Shown here: positions 25,292 to 36,993 of the stretch, piece after piece
How positions within the stretch are numbered: the stretch's first letter is position 1
How the letters are laid out: each line of letters opens with the position of its first letter
From: Nocardiopsis_B sediminis
Lineage (GTDB): Bacteria > Actinomycetota > Actinomycetes > Streptosporangiales > Streptosporangiaceae
Assembly (NCBI RefSeq): GCF_042650565.1
Contig: NZ_JBHSBH010000007.1
Coordinates: 186,001 to 250,000 of the forward strand
Direction of reading: 5' to 3'
DNA length: 64,000 bases
The notes under the pieces: generated by a model
The model's database searches: none
Seen by the model: only the letters and a program-made list of their open reading frames with translations
Told to the model about the DNA's origin: nothing
Program-made: the position numbers and the translations under genes

Positions 25292-27541
25292 TCAGCGGGA
25301 CACGCTGAACTCCGCCCCCGGCCCGGTGGCCGCGTCGGCACCGACCCACACGTCGAACGCGCCCGGTTCGAGGACCCACTCGCGTGCCGCGGTGCTCCAG
25401 TAGCGGCGCTCGTCCGGGCCTACGGGGAAGGTGACGGTGGCGCTCTGCCCGGCGTCGAGCCTCACCCGGCGAAAGCCCTTGAGCAGCCGCAGCGGCCGCG
25501 CCGAGGACCCGGACCGCTGGTGGAGGTAGAGCTGCGCGGTCTCGGTCCCGGCGCGATCGGACACGTTCGCGATGTCGACGGAGACGTGCACGGTGCCGTC
25601 GAGCGCGATCGTGTCGCGGTCGACGGTGAGCGGGCCGTACTCGAAGGACGCGTAGCTCAGCCCGAACCCGAAAGGGAACAACGGGCTGCTGGGGTCGTCC
25701 CAGTAGCGGCGGTGCCGGTTCTTCGGGTCGTGGGACCGGGTGGCCGCGTAGTGGATGGGCACCTGCCCCACCGACCGCGGCCAGGTGAACGGCAGCCTGC
25801 CGCCGGGGTCCGCGTCGCCGAAGAGCAGGTCGGCCACTGCGGCGCCGCCCTGCGTGCCCGGGTACCAGACCTGGAAGATCGCGGGGACGCTGCCCGCCGC
25901 CCAGACCAGATCGAGCGGGCGCCCGCTCATGACGAGGAGGACGACCGGGGTACCGGTGGCGACGACGGCCTCCAGCAGCTCCTGCTGGCGCCCGGGAAAC
26001 GCGAGCGACGACCGCGACGCGCCTTCACCGATCTTGTCCTGCTGCTCGCCGAGCACGACGATCGCGACGTCGGCCGCAGCGGCGGCCGCGACGGCGCGGG
26101 CGAACTCCGCATCCTCGTCGAAGTCCTCCTCCGCGGCCGGGCCGCCGCCCGCGAACATCTCGAACATCGAGGGGAACAGCCGGCCCGGCTCGGCGATCCC
26201 CCGCGCGTAGGAGACCTCGGCCCCGTCGCCGGCGCGGTCGCGGATCCCCTCAAGGATCGTGACGGTCTCGTCCAGGTCGAAGTCGAACACCCACGGCCCG
26301 AGGGTGTCGCGGCGCGAGTCGGCGAGGGGGCCGATCACCGCGATCGAACCGCCGTCCTGCGCGGCGAGGGGGAGCAGCGCCCCCTCGTTGCGCAGCAGGA
26401 CCGCAGAGCGTGCCGCCGCCTCCCGCGCGACGGCCCGATGGGACGGATCGGCCAGCACCGTGCGCGCCCGGTCCTCGTCCACGTAGGGCCGGTCGAACAG
26501 GCCCAGCCGCTCCTTGGCGCCCAGGATGCGCCGCACACTCGCGTCGACCCGTTCGATCGGGACCTCACCGCTCTCGACCGCGGCGACGAGGCGGTCGAAC
26601 GCCGGATCGGCGATCGCCATCTCCAGGTCGACGCCCGCGCCCAGGGCGCGCACGCCGGCGTCGTCGAGCCCGTCGGCGAAGTGGTGGGTCGCCAGGTCAC
26701 GGACGGCGTTGGCGTCGCTCACCACGAACCCGTCGAAGCCCAGTGCCTCGCGCAGCACATCGGTCAGCAGCCACCGGTTCCCGGTGGCAGGGACCCCGTT
26801 GAGCGGCATGTACGCCGACATGATGTTGGCCGCCCCCGCGTCGATGGCCGCCTTGAACGGAGGCAGGTAGACGTTCCACAGCTCCTGCTCGGACACGTCG
26901 GCCTCGTCGTAGTCGCGTCCCCCCAGGGCGGCCCCGTAGGCGGCGAAGTGCTTGGGCCCGGCGAGGATGCGGCCGGACCCGGCGCCCACCCCCGCCCCTT
27001 GCAGGCCCCGCACCTGCGCGGCCGCGACGACACCGCCCAGGTAGGGGTCCTCCCCCGCGCCCTCGACCATCCGCCCCCACCGCGGGTCCCTCGCTATGTC
27101 GACCATCGGGGCGAACGCCCAGTGGATGCCGACGGCGCGGGCCTCGGCGGCCGCGACCGACTGGGCGCGCTCGATGAGCCCGGCGTCCCACGACGCCGCC
27201 AGGGCGAGCGGGACGGGCATGATCGTGCGCAGCCCATGGATCACATCGAACCCGAACAGCACGGGGATCCCGAGCCGGTTCCCCTCGATCGCACGCGCCT
27301 GGAGCCGGTTCACGGCAGCGGGATCGGAGACGAACAGCAGCGCACCCGCTCCCCCGCGGTCCAGGGCCGCCTCGGCACCGCGCGGCTGCGCCGCGGCGTC
27401 GAACTCGGGGCCGCCGTCCGTGCTCGCGCCGGCGGGCAGGTCGAAGTGGAAGTACTGGATGAGCTGCCCCACCTTCTCGGGGACGGTCATCTCAGCGAGG
27501 AGGCCGTCCACTCTCGACGGCTCGGGGTCGGCTGCGTTCAT
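25292..27541 (-). CDS. Glycoside hydrolase family 3 beta-glucosidase
   Basis: A 749-aa GH3 enzyme with the usual three-domain order. The TIM-barrel domain contains VLFGFDVIHG, the KHFAAYG motif and the nucleophile Asp276 in VVSDANAV. An alpha/beta sandwich follows with the loop GEGASRSSLAFPG. The C-terminal fibronectin-III domain begins at YGPLTVDRDTI. No signal peptide is seen, so it acts on imported oligosaccharides. The ATG at 27541 has a perfect GGAGGA. It is co-transcribed with the glucuronidase gene 56 bases upstream. Confidence 0.93.
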   Translation of the reverse strand: MNAADPEPSRVDGLLAEMTVPEKVGQLIQYFHFDLPAGASTDGGPEFDAAAQPRGAEAALDRGGAGALLFVSDPAAVNRLQARAIEGNRLGIPVLFGFDVIHGLRTIMPVPLALAASWDAGLIERAQSVAAAEARAVGIHWAFAPMVDIARDPRWGRMVEGAGEDPYLGGVVAAAQVRGLQGAGVGAGSGRILAGPKHFAAYGAALGGRDYDEADVSEQELWNVYLPPFKAAIDAGAANIMSAYMPLNGVPATGNRWLLTDVLREALGFDGFVVSDANAVRDLATHHFADGLDDAGVRALGAGVDLEMAIADPAFDRLVAAVESGEVPIERVDASVRRILGAKERLGLFDRPYVDEDRARTVLADPSHRAVAREAAARSAVLLRNEGALLPLAAQDGGSIAVIGPLADSRRDTLGPWVFDFDLDETVTILEGIRDRAGDGAEVSYARGIAEPGRLFPSMFEMFAGGGPAAEEDFDEDAEFARAVAAAAAADVAIVVLGEQQDKIGEGASRSSLAFPGRQQELLEAVVATGTPVVLLVMSGRPLDLVWAAGSVPAIFQVWYPGTQGGAAVADLLFGDADPGGRLPFTWPRSVGQVPIHYAATRSHDPKNRHRRYWDDPSSPLFPFGFGLSYASFEYGPLTVDRDTIALDGTVHVSVDIANVSDRAGTETAQLYLHQRSGSSARPLRLLKGFRRVRLDAGQSATVTFPVGPDERRYWSTAAREWVLEPGAFDVWVGADAATGPGAEFSVSR

Positions 27542-27597
27542 GCTTCCTCCGTTGCGTGGTGTCGTCGCGCGGACGATGGCCCGGGCATCGCCGGCGG

Positions 27598-29391
27598 TCA
27601 CGAATGGCCGCTCTGCGCCCGCGCCGCCCGCATCGCGGTCCAGCGCTCTTTCAGTACCCGGGCAACGGACTTCGGGCGGCGGTCGCGGGTGAACACGCCC
27701 TTCTTGTTGCCGTCGACGCGGTGCACGCCGCTGGTGGTCTGGAAGTCGGCGAAGTTCCAGATCTGCTCACCGGTCACGGCCGGGATCCGGTCGAACACCC
27801 GGTGGTACATCTCGAGGAAGTCGATCTGGTACTCCTCGCTCCACGGCCCGGGAAGCACGCTGTGCAGCCCCGAGAGGGTGTCGACGCCGTACTCGGTGAA
27901 GACGATCGGCTTGTCGTAGGCGGCCGCCCACCCGCGCAGCTCCTCCTCCAGGTGGGCCTCCGCCGCGCCCAGGTCGCCGGTGTCCGCATACCAGCCGAAG
28001 TACCGGTTGAGGCAGACCACGTCGAACAGGTCGGCGATCCGGTCCGTGTCGTAGCGGGCATCGCCCTGGTTGGCGAAGGTGACCGGCCGGGTGTCGTCCA
28101 GCCCCCGCGTGAGGGCCACCAGCGGCTCGAAGTACTCGCGTGCACCCTGCTCGGCCGACGCCGGCTCGTTGGCGATGCACCACATCACCACGCTCGGGTG
28201 GTTCTTGTCGCGGGCGATCAGCTCGCGGATCGCCTGCGCGTGCGCGTCGCGGGTGGCGTCGTTCATCGCGTCGGGCGAGAACGTGGGCCGGGTCGCGTAG
28301 CCCAGCCGGCCCGCGGCCATGTTGAGGTGCAGGCCGACGGCGGCGGTCTCATCGATGACGACGATGCCGTGCCGGTCGGCGTAGTCGAGCCACTCCTCCG
28401 CATAGGGGTAGTGCGAGGTGCGGAAGGAGTTCGCGCCGATCCACCGCATGAGCTCGAAATCGTGCACCATCAGCGCGTCGTCGTGCCCCTTGCCGCGGAT
28501 GGCGGAGTCCTCGTGCTTGCCGAACCCGGTGAAGTAGAAGGGCTCGCCGTTGATGAGGAACTCCTGCCCGCGGACCTCCACCGTGCGGATGCCGACCGGC
28601 AGCTCATAGGTATCCCCGTCATCGCCGTATCGAGCCTCCAGCACGTAGAGGTAGGGCGCGCCGGGCCGCCACAGGCGCGGCCGCGCGACGTGCAGTTCGC
28701 CCGTCGCGCCCTGCGCAGTCGCCACCACGGCGCCGGCCTCGTCGCGCAGGCGCACCGCCACGCCGTCCGGTTCACCGCTGGTGCCGACCGTGTAGGCGAC
28801 GGTGGCGGTGCGCTCGTCGGCGGCGGCGGTGTGCACGGTGATGTCGGTGAGGTGCCGGATGGGCGTCGTGTAGAGGCGGACGCTGCGCGGCAGACCCGCG
28901 TAGTTGAAGAAGTCGTGCCGGTAGACCTGCCGGGACCGCCCGTTGTCATCGACCGTCACCGTGCCGGGCGGGATGGTCGCCGAGGTCAGGCGGTTGTCGA
29001 CGGCGATCGTCACCCGGGCCCGTCCGCCGGGGGTGACCAGGGAGGTGACGTCGGCTTCGAACGGGGTGTATCCGCCCTGGTGCCCGGCGACCCGGTGGTC
29101 GTCCACGTAGACGGTGCCGGCGTGGGTGGCGGCGTCCACGCGCAGGACGATCCGCTGACCCGCCCACGTGGCGGGGACGTCGATGACGCGCTGGTACCAG
29201 GCCACGCCGACGTGGTCACGGACCCCGGGGTCGGTGAAGACGTCGTTGTAGCTGGCCGGCACCGGCGCCTGCCGGGTCACCGCCAGCGGGGCCTCCCATG
29301 GCCGGCTCCCGGCCTCGTGGTCGAGGGCGAAGGTCCACAGGCCGTCGAGGGGCCGGATGTCGCGGGAGCGCGACGTTCGGGGCGTGAGCAT
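27598..29391 (-). CDS. uidA: Beta-glucuronidase (GH2)
   Basis: A 597-aa cytoplasmic GH2 enzyme: sugar-binding domain, immunoglobulin-like domain, then TIM barrel. The acid/base is Glu409 in CIANEP and the nucleophile is Glu500 in VFTEYG. The NKKG motif at 562-565 is the glucuronate-recognition signature of beta-glucuronidases, which separates it from beta-galactosidases. The ATG at 29391 has AGGAG upstream. A LacI-type operator 60 bases upstream and the nearby LacI gene explain its control. It likely releases glucuronic acid from imported glucuronides. Confidence 0.92.
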   Translation of the reverse strand: MLTPRTSRSRDIRPLDGLWTFALDHEAGSRPWEAPLAVTRQAPVPASYNDVFTDPGVRDHVGVAWYQRVIDVPATWAGQRIVLRVDAATHAGTVYVDDHRVAGHQGGYTPFEADVTSLVTPGGRARVTIAVDNRLTSATIPPGTVTVDDNGRSRQVYRHDFFNYAGLPRSVRLYTTPIRHLTDITVHTAAADERTATVAYTVGTSGEPDGVAVRLRDEAGAVVATAQGATGELHVARPRLWRPGAPYLYVLEARYGDDGDTYELPVGIRTVEVRGQEFLINGEPFYFTGFGKHEDSAIRGKGHDDALMVHDFELMRWIGANSFRTSHYPYAEEWLDYADRHGIVVIDETAAVGLHLNMAAGRLGYATRPTFSPDAMNDATRDAHAQAIRELIARDKNHPSVVMWCIANEPASAEQGAREYFEPLVALTRGLDDTRPVTFANQGDARYDTDRIADLFDVVCLNRYFGWYADTGDLGAAEAHLEEELRGWAAAYDKPIVFTEYGVDTLSGLHSVLPGPWSEEYQIDFLEMYHRVFDRIPAVTGEQIWNFADFQTTSGVHRVDGNKKGVFTRDRRPKSVARVLKERWTAMRAARAQSGHS

Positions 29392-29450
29392 GCTGGTCTC
29401 CTGTCCGCGGGTCGGTCGGTGGTGGTGTCGATGGTGGCCTCGATACGCTG

Positions 29451-29462
29451 GCAACCGGTTGC
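29451..29462. promoter_or_regulatory. LacI operator in front of the glucuronidase genes
   Basis: GCAACCGGTTGC is a perfect 12-base palindrome with the central CG expected for LacI-family operators, followed on the minus strand by TTGCCA, a possible -35. The same core recurs at 35892-35901 before the importer operon. Confidence 0.8.
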
Positions 29463-29506
29463 ATCCGTGCGGTGCGCCGGCGCGTCGCGTGTCGCTGCGG
29501 GGCGGT

Positions 29507-30520
29507 CTAGGTGCGCGGTCCGGTGGAGGCGCGCAGGACGAGCTCGGTGGGCAGGAGTTCACCCGTGTTCTCGGAGGTCAGCAGGGTGCGGACGGCCCGC
29601 CGGCCCGCTTCGAGCAGCGGCATGCGCACCGTTGTCAGCGGCGGCGTCGTGAAGTCGCTGCCGAAGATGTCGTCGAAGCCGATGAGGCTGAGATCGCCGG
29701 GCACGTCGAGGCCGCGCTCCGCCCCGGCCGCGAGCACGCCGAGCATCATCAGGTCGTTGTAGCCGATCACCGCCGTTGCCGGGGACCGCACCAGCGCATC
29801 CACAGCGGCGGCGCCGCCCTCCCGGGTCGGCGCGGTGTGGCCGAACACGACGACCTCCGCATCGCGGGCGCGGACGGCCTCTTCGATCGCTTCGCGGCGC
29901 CGTTCGCTGATCCAGGAGGTCGCCGGCCCGGGGAGGTAGCCGATCACGCGGTGCCCGAGCGCCACGAGGTGCTCGACGGCGGCGCCGACCCCGGCGGCCA
30001 GGTCGGGCAGCACGCCGACGACGGCCCCGCCGACGTCACGGTTGATGGTGACCAGGGGCTTCTCCCGCGCAAGGGCGCGGATGGCGGCGTCGTCGAGGCG
30101 GGTGGTGGCCAGGATCAGGCCGTCCGCGGAGTGCAGGAGCCGCCGTGCGGCGGTCGCCTCGCGTTCGCCGGATTCCTCGGACTCGGCGATGAGCAGCGTG
30201 TAGTCGTGGGCGGCGGCCTCCTGGGCGGCCCCGCGGATGATGCCGAACACCACGGGGTTGGTGATGTCGGCGACCAGGACGGCCAGCGTGCGGGTGCGCC
30301 CGGTGGGCAGCGCGCGGGCGATCGGGTTCACCCGGAACCTCAGCTGCTCGGCGGCGGCCATGATCCGCTCCACTGTCTTGGCGTTCACCCGCCCGGGCCG
30401 GTTGAGCGCCCGCGACACCGTCGACGGGTCCACGTCCGCCAGGCGTGCGATGTCATAGATCGTCGGGGCACCGCTGGGCCGGCCGCCCGGGCGCGGGCCT
30501 TCGTCGACCGCGGAACTCAC
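29507..30520 (-). CDS. LacI family repressor of the glucuronide/glycoside locus
   Basis: A 337-aa regulator. The helix-turn-helix TIYDIARLADVDPSTVSRAL and hinge helix NPIARALPTGRT are followed by a type I binding-protein-like sensor domain (LAVLVADITNPVVFGIIRGA and SLIGFDDI). The GTG at 30520 has GGGGAG upstream. It lies at the end of the importer operon and directly before the glycosidase genes, where a CAACCGGTTG palindrome is found. The inducer is probably a glucuronide or its product. Confidence 0.92.
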   Translation of the reverse strand: MSSAVDEGPRPGGRPSGAPTIYDIARLADVDPSTVSRALNRPGRVNAKTVERIMAAAEQLRFRVNPIARALPTGRTRTLAVLVADITNPVVFGIIRGAAQEAAAHDYTLLIAESEESGEREATAARRLLHSADGLILATTRLDDAAIRALAREKPLVTINRDVGGAVVGVLPDLAAGVGAAVEHLVALGHRVIGYLPGPATSWISERRREAIEEAVRARDAEVVVFGHTAPTREGGAAAVDALVRSPATAVIGYNDLMMLGVLAAGAERGLDVPGDLSLIGFDDIFGSDFTTPPLTTVRMPLLEAGRRAVRTLLTSENTGELLPTELVLRASTGPRT

Positions 30521-30572
30521 CTGGCCACTCCCCCTGCCATCGGCCCGCCACCGTCCTGCGTACCGCCGGCGA

Positions 30573-33252
<2,680 letters not shown>

Positions 33253-33256
<4 letters not shown>

Positions 33257-34194
33257 GAGGTGCGCACCTTCGGGTTGAGCCAGCCGTTGGCCAGGTCGAC
33301 GGCCAGGTTGACGAGGATGACGATGCCGACCGTGTACAGGACGACGCCCATCACGATGGGGATGTCGCCGTTGACGGTGGCGTCGACGGCGAGCTGGCCG
33401 ATCCCGGGGATCGCGAAGATCCGCTCGATGATCACGGCGCCGCCGAGCAGGCCCACGAATTGCAGGCTCAGCACGGTCAGGCCCGCCGGTGCCGCGCCGC
33501 GCAGGACGTGCTTGAAGAGGATCTCCCCCTCCCCCAGGCCGCGGCTGCGCAGGGTGCGGACGAAGTCGCGGTCCCGTTGGGCGATCACGGCCGAGCGGAT
33601 CTGCTGGGCGCTGGCGGTGACGTAGTTGAGCACGATCGCGATCACCGGCAGCGTGAGCGAGGCGACCCACGCGTCGGCACCGGCCCCCGGTGTGATGCTG
33701 CTGACCGCGGGGAAGACCGGGAGCCGGACGGCGAAGAGCGTGGCCAGCACGATCGCCAGGACGAAGCCGGGGACGGCGTCGCCGACGACGGCACCGATCT
33801 GCACGGCGCGGTCGACCCATCCGCGCTTGACCGCCGCTGCCGTTCCGAGGACGGTCGCGAGCACGGTGACGAGGACCATCGACACCGTGACCAGCGCCAG
33901 CGTCACCGGCAACCTGGTGGTGAGCGCGTCGGCGACGGTGAGCGTGCCGAACCAGCTGCGCCCGAGATCGCCGGCGAGCGCGTCGCCGGCCCAGGTGAGG
34001 AAGCGCACGGCGAGCGGCTGGTCGAGGCCCAGTTCCTGCTCCTTGAGCGCGACCTGCTCGGGGGTGGCCTGATCGCCGACGATGTTGCGGGCGATGCTGC
34101 TCCCGTTGAAGAAGAGCAGGGTGTAGGCGATCGCGCAGATCACGACCAGCAGGACGAGCCCGGAGCCGAGCCGTCGGAGGGCGAAGAGGATCAC
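33253..34194 (-). CDS. Peptide/oligosaccharide-type ABC permease (DppB-like)
   Basis: A 313-aa protein with six membrane segments. DppB features include LGLDQPLAVRFLTWAGDALA, LGRSW and the EAA loop DFVRTLRSRGLGEGEILFKH, ending in VDLANGWLNPKVR. It pairs with the permease part of the downstream fused protein. The start is a GTG at 34194 with GGAG five bases upstream. It lies 62 bases after the binding-protein gene. Confidence 0.92.
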
Positions 34195-34256
34195 AGGTGC
34201 TCCATTGCCAGGGGTGGCCCTCGCGCGGGGCCGCGCCGGGCCCCGCGCGAGGCGGG

Positions 34257-35789
34257 TCAGCCGGCGGGCGCGTAGTTGTAGATGGACGGCACGGCGGACT
34301 GGATCTGCTTCTCCACGCTGATCTTGTCGCCCTTGTACGCATAGACCTGGTCGATGCGGTAGACGGGCGCGAACCAGGCGTTCTCCGTCACGTACTCGTT
34401 GACCTGCTGAGCCCGTTCGGCGGATTGATCACCACCGGCCTGCACCGCGTCGATCAGTTCCTCGAGTTCGGGGGTGGTGGTCTCGAACGGGTTGTACAGG
34501 GCGTTCGTGGAGACGAGCTGGTTGATCGCCACCGAGGGCTCGCCCTGGAAGAGGTTGAAGTAGATGGCGGCGAACTTGCCGGCATCGACGTCGGCGACGA
34601 AGTTCGGGGCCGCCACGGACTCCGTCTCCACCCGGATGCCCACGTCCGCGAGCTGCTGTGTCAGCGCCGCCAGCGGGGTGTCGAACCCGCCGCCGGTCGC
34701 CAGGGGGAGGTCGAACCCGTCGGGGTAGCCGGCCTCGGCAAGGAGCTCGCGGGCGCGGTCGGGGTCGTAGGGGTAGGTGTCGTCGAGCTCTTCCAGGTAG
34801 GAGCCGCTGTCGGGGCCGAAGACCTGCTCGGTCGTCGTCCCGTGGCCCAGCAGGATCGACTCCAGCATGGTCTCGCGGTCGATGGCGAGGTTGATCGCCT
34901 GCCGCACCTTCACCTCCCCCAGGGCGGGCACCATCGCGCCCTCGCGGTCCATCAGGATCAGCCCCTGCCAGTCGACCTGGTAGTCCTCGAGGCGGGCGAG
35001 CCCGGCGTCCTCGGCCTGCGAAGCGGTCGACGCGTCGAGGGTGGTGGCGTCGACCTGGCCGGACAGGACCGCGTTCAGCCGCGCCGTGAGCTCCGCGTAG
35101 GTCTTCAGCACGATCGTGTCGAACTTTTGCAGGTCCGGGTTCCAGTAGTCCTCGCGTGCGGTGAAAACCAGCTGCGATCCCGAGACCGACGCGGCGGCGT
35201 CCAGGACGTAGGGCCCCGAGCCCACCGGCGTGGCGGTCATCTCCTCCGTGCCGAGCTCCTCAGGGCTGCCCATCAGCCCCGCCGCCTGCGACAGGGAGAA
35301 TTCCAGGGCGGGGTCGGGTTCGCTCAGCACGATCGTCACCGTGCCGGCGTCGACGACCTCGACGGACTCCACCGCCGCCAACTGCGCGGCCTGGCGGCCA
35401 TTGCCGTCCTGGAAGTTCTCCAGGTTCGCCTTGACGGCCTCGGCGTCGAACACCGCGCCGTCGCTGAAGGTGACGTCGTCGCGCAGCTCCAGCGTGAGCT
35501 CGGTGCGGTCGTCGTTGTAGCTCCACTCGGTCGCGAGCATGGGGGACAGCTCCCCGTCGGGCTCACGCAGCAGCAGCGAATCGTAGGTCACCTGGTAGGG
35601 CTGGAGACCGTGACCGACGTGCGCCTGCGACGGGTCCCAGGACGTCGGCTCCTGGATGATCCCCAGGCTCAGCGTCCCACCCCGCCCGTCGCCACCGGCC
35701 GCGTCCGAGCCACCCGCCCCGGAACACCCGGCGAGCACAACCGCGAGCACCACGGCCGCGGCGGGCATTCCTCTCCTCGCCAGCCTCAT
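34257..35789 (-). CDS. Extracellular solute-binding lipoprotein, family 5
   Basis: A 510-aa binding protein. The signal peptide ends in the lipobox VLAGC. Family 5 features follow: LGIIQEPTSWDPSQAHVGHG, the ELRDDVTFSDGAVFDAEAVK segment and VRQAINLAIDRETM. Family 5 receptors bind peptides, nickel or oligosaccharides. Here the linked glucuronidase and beta-glucosidase suggest a glucuronate-containing oligosaccharide or glycoside. GAGGAG precedes the ATG. The promoter carries a LacI operator. Confidence 0.92.
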   Translation of the reverse strand: MRLARRGMPAAAVVLAVVLAGCSGAGGSDAAGGDGRGGTLSLGIIQEPTSWDPSQAHVGHGLQPYQVTYDSLLLREPDGELSPMLATEWSYNDDRTELTLELRDDVTFSDGAVFDAEAVKANLENFQDGNGRQAAQLAAVESVEVVDAGTVTIVLSEPDPALEFSLSQAAGLMGSPEELGTEEMTATPVGSGPYVLDAAASVSGSQLVFTAREDYWNPDLQKFDTIVLKTYAELTARLNAVLSGQVDATTLDASTASQAEDAGLARLEDYQVDWQGLILMDREGAMVPALGEVKVRQAINLAIDRETMLESILLGHGTTTEQVFGPDSGSYLEELDDTYPYDPDRARELLAEAGYPDGFDLPLATGGGFDTPLAALTQQLADVGIRVETESVAAPNFVADVDAGKFAAIYFNLFQGEPSVAINQLVSTNALYNPFETTTPELEELIDAVQAGGDQSAERAQQVNEYVTENAWFAPVYRIDQVYAYKGDKISVEKQIQSAVPSIYNYAPAG

Positions 35790-35865
35790 GGTCAGCCTCC
35801 TCAGGGCATCGGTGATCCGAGATCACCTGGGCGAAACAGGCAGGTCACCGCGTATGACGTAGGCC

Positions 35866-35894
35866 ACATTAGGAACGCCGCGAGCTTTTGGCAA
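35866..35894 (-). promoter_or_regulatory. Promoter of the importer operon
   Basis: On the minus strand TTGCCA (35889-35894) and TAATGT (35866-35871) are 17 bases apart, a good sigma-70-type arrangement about 75 bases before the binding-protein start. The -35 overlaps the LacI operator core, consistent with repression. Confidence 0.6.
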
Positions 35895-35901
35895 CCGGTT
35901 G
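35892..35901. promoter_or_regulatory. LacI operator in front of the importer operon
   Basis: The perfect palindrome CAACCGGTTG overlaps the -35 of the importer promoter. On the minus strand the flanks read GTCAACCGGTTGCCAA, close to the site before the glucuronidase gene. One repressor can thus control uptake and hydrolysis. Confidence 0.78.
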
Positions 35902-35972
35902 ACGCGATCGACTTCCCTTTGGAGGGAGACGATTACCCTCGGCAATCGACGTGTGCGAGAGGGAACACAAAA

Positions 35973-36007
35973 GGCCCGAGCGGTGCAGTCGCACACCTGC
36001 TCGGGCC
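35973..36007 (-). terminator. Intrinsic terminator of the putative immunity gene
   Basis: GGCCCGAGC (35973-35981) pairs with GCTCGGGCC (35999-36007), with further GGTG/CACC pairing inside. On the minus strand the stem is followed by TTTTGTGTT. This is a complete rho-independent terminator 26 bases after the stop of the 36033-36950 gene. It insulates the toxin locus from the importer promoter. Confidence 0.88.
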
Positions 36008-36032
36008 GGTTATCCGCCGCTAGTCTCCGCCT

Positions 36033-36950
36033 CTAGGCGCTGGTCTGTTCCGGCGGCTGGTCGGTGTCGAGACGGGTCTCGAAGCCGTCGATGATGGTCC
36101 AGCACTCCAGCTCGTAGGGCCAGAGCCTCGGCAGGTGGGCGCGGGCTTCCTCGGGGTCGGGGAAGATGAAGGCGACGTTGTCGATGGGGCGGTCGGGGCC
36201 GAGGGCGTTGTCCCGGCGGGCGGCGCAGGCGTCGCGCATCTCGACGGCCGACACGGTCCGGCCGAGAACGACGATCTTCAGGACGTGGCGGTTCTCGTCG
36301 TAGAGGCCCTTGAGTTCATGACGGTAGACGTAGGGAGTTTGGAGGTAGCCCCCCTGCGGCGAGATCCCCATGTGTTCGTGCGCGGGGAGCGCCTGTTCGA
36401 GCGCCGCTTCCGCGTCGAGGCCTAGGTCATGGAACTGCACGAGCGTGGTGTCGTCTGGTCCCTGGAGGACGCGCCACGGCCCGGTCACCAGCCAACGGCG
36501 GGACACCAGATTGCGGTGACCGTCTCCTTTGAAGGCACACGCCCAGCCGTGCGGCAGGTGGTGGTTGCCGAACCCGGCTGCATAGTAAGGGTCCGGATCG
36601 TCGAGCCATTCGCTGTGGCGGGTGCCGAAGGAGGCAACTTCGAAGGGAACCGAGTTGAGGAACCCGGGGAGGTCGGACGGCCCGCCGGTGAAGTCGAAGG
36701 TGGCGTGGACGACGCCGTCCTTGTGGATGATCAGGTCGTAGGTACGCCGATTATCGAGGAACGCGGCGATCGTCTGCCCGGCACCCGAGTATCGCTCAAT
36801 CCAGTCCGCCGTGACGGGAACATCTTCCTGGTTGACCCGAACCTCCCGTGGAGCGGCCACGTCACCCCACAGCCCCAGCCTCCACAGGTGCTGGGCGATG
36901 GTGATGAGATCAGGGCCACTGAACGCCAGGGAGAGCTGTTCCAGTCGCAT
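36033..36950 (-). CDS. Unrecognised 305-aa protein, putative immunity to toxin 1
   Basis: A soluble, acidic and aromatic-rich protein without signal peptide, membrane segment or motif known to me. It contains W/H-rich stretches such as FGNHHLPHGWACAFKGDGH. It lies 43 bases after the stop of the large ESX-exported toxin, has its own GGAAGG before the ATG at 36950, and is closed by a strong terminator. In polymorphic toxin systems this position is that of the immunity protein that neutralises the toxin domain. The function is therefore inferred from place only. Confidence 0.6.
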   Translation of the reverse strand: MRLEQLSLAFSGPDLITIAQHLWRLGLWGDVAAPREVRVNQEDVPVTADWIERYSGAGQTIAAFLDNRRTYDLIIHKDGVVHATFDFTGGPSDLPGFLNSVPFEVASFGTRHSEWLDDPDPYYAAGFGNHHLPHGWACAFKGDGHRNLVSRRWLVTGPWRVLQGPDDTTLVQFHDLGLDAEAALEQALPAHEHMGISPQGGYLQTPYVYRHELKGLYDENRHVLKIVVLGRTVSAVEMRDACAARRDNALGPDRPIDNVAFIFPDPEEARAHLPRLWPYELECWTIIDGFETRLDTDQPPEQTSA

Positions 36951-36993
36951 TGCTCGCCTTCCGATGGCATGACGGTGCGTATCCGCCTCCACA

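Noticed and set aside
25202..27919. Long plus-strand open frame opposite the GH3 gene
   Set aside because: It is a GC-skew shadow: low-complexity Arg/Gly/Glu-rich translation without domains, while the minus strand encodes a full GH3 enzyme with motifs and a ribosome-binding site.
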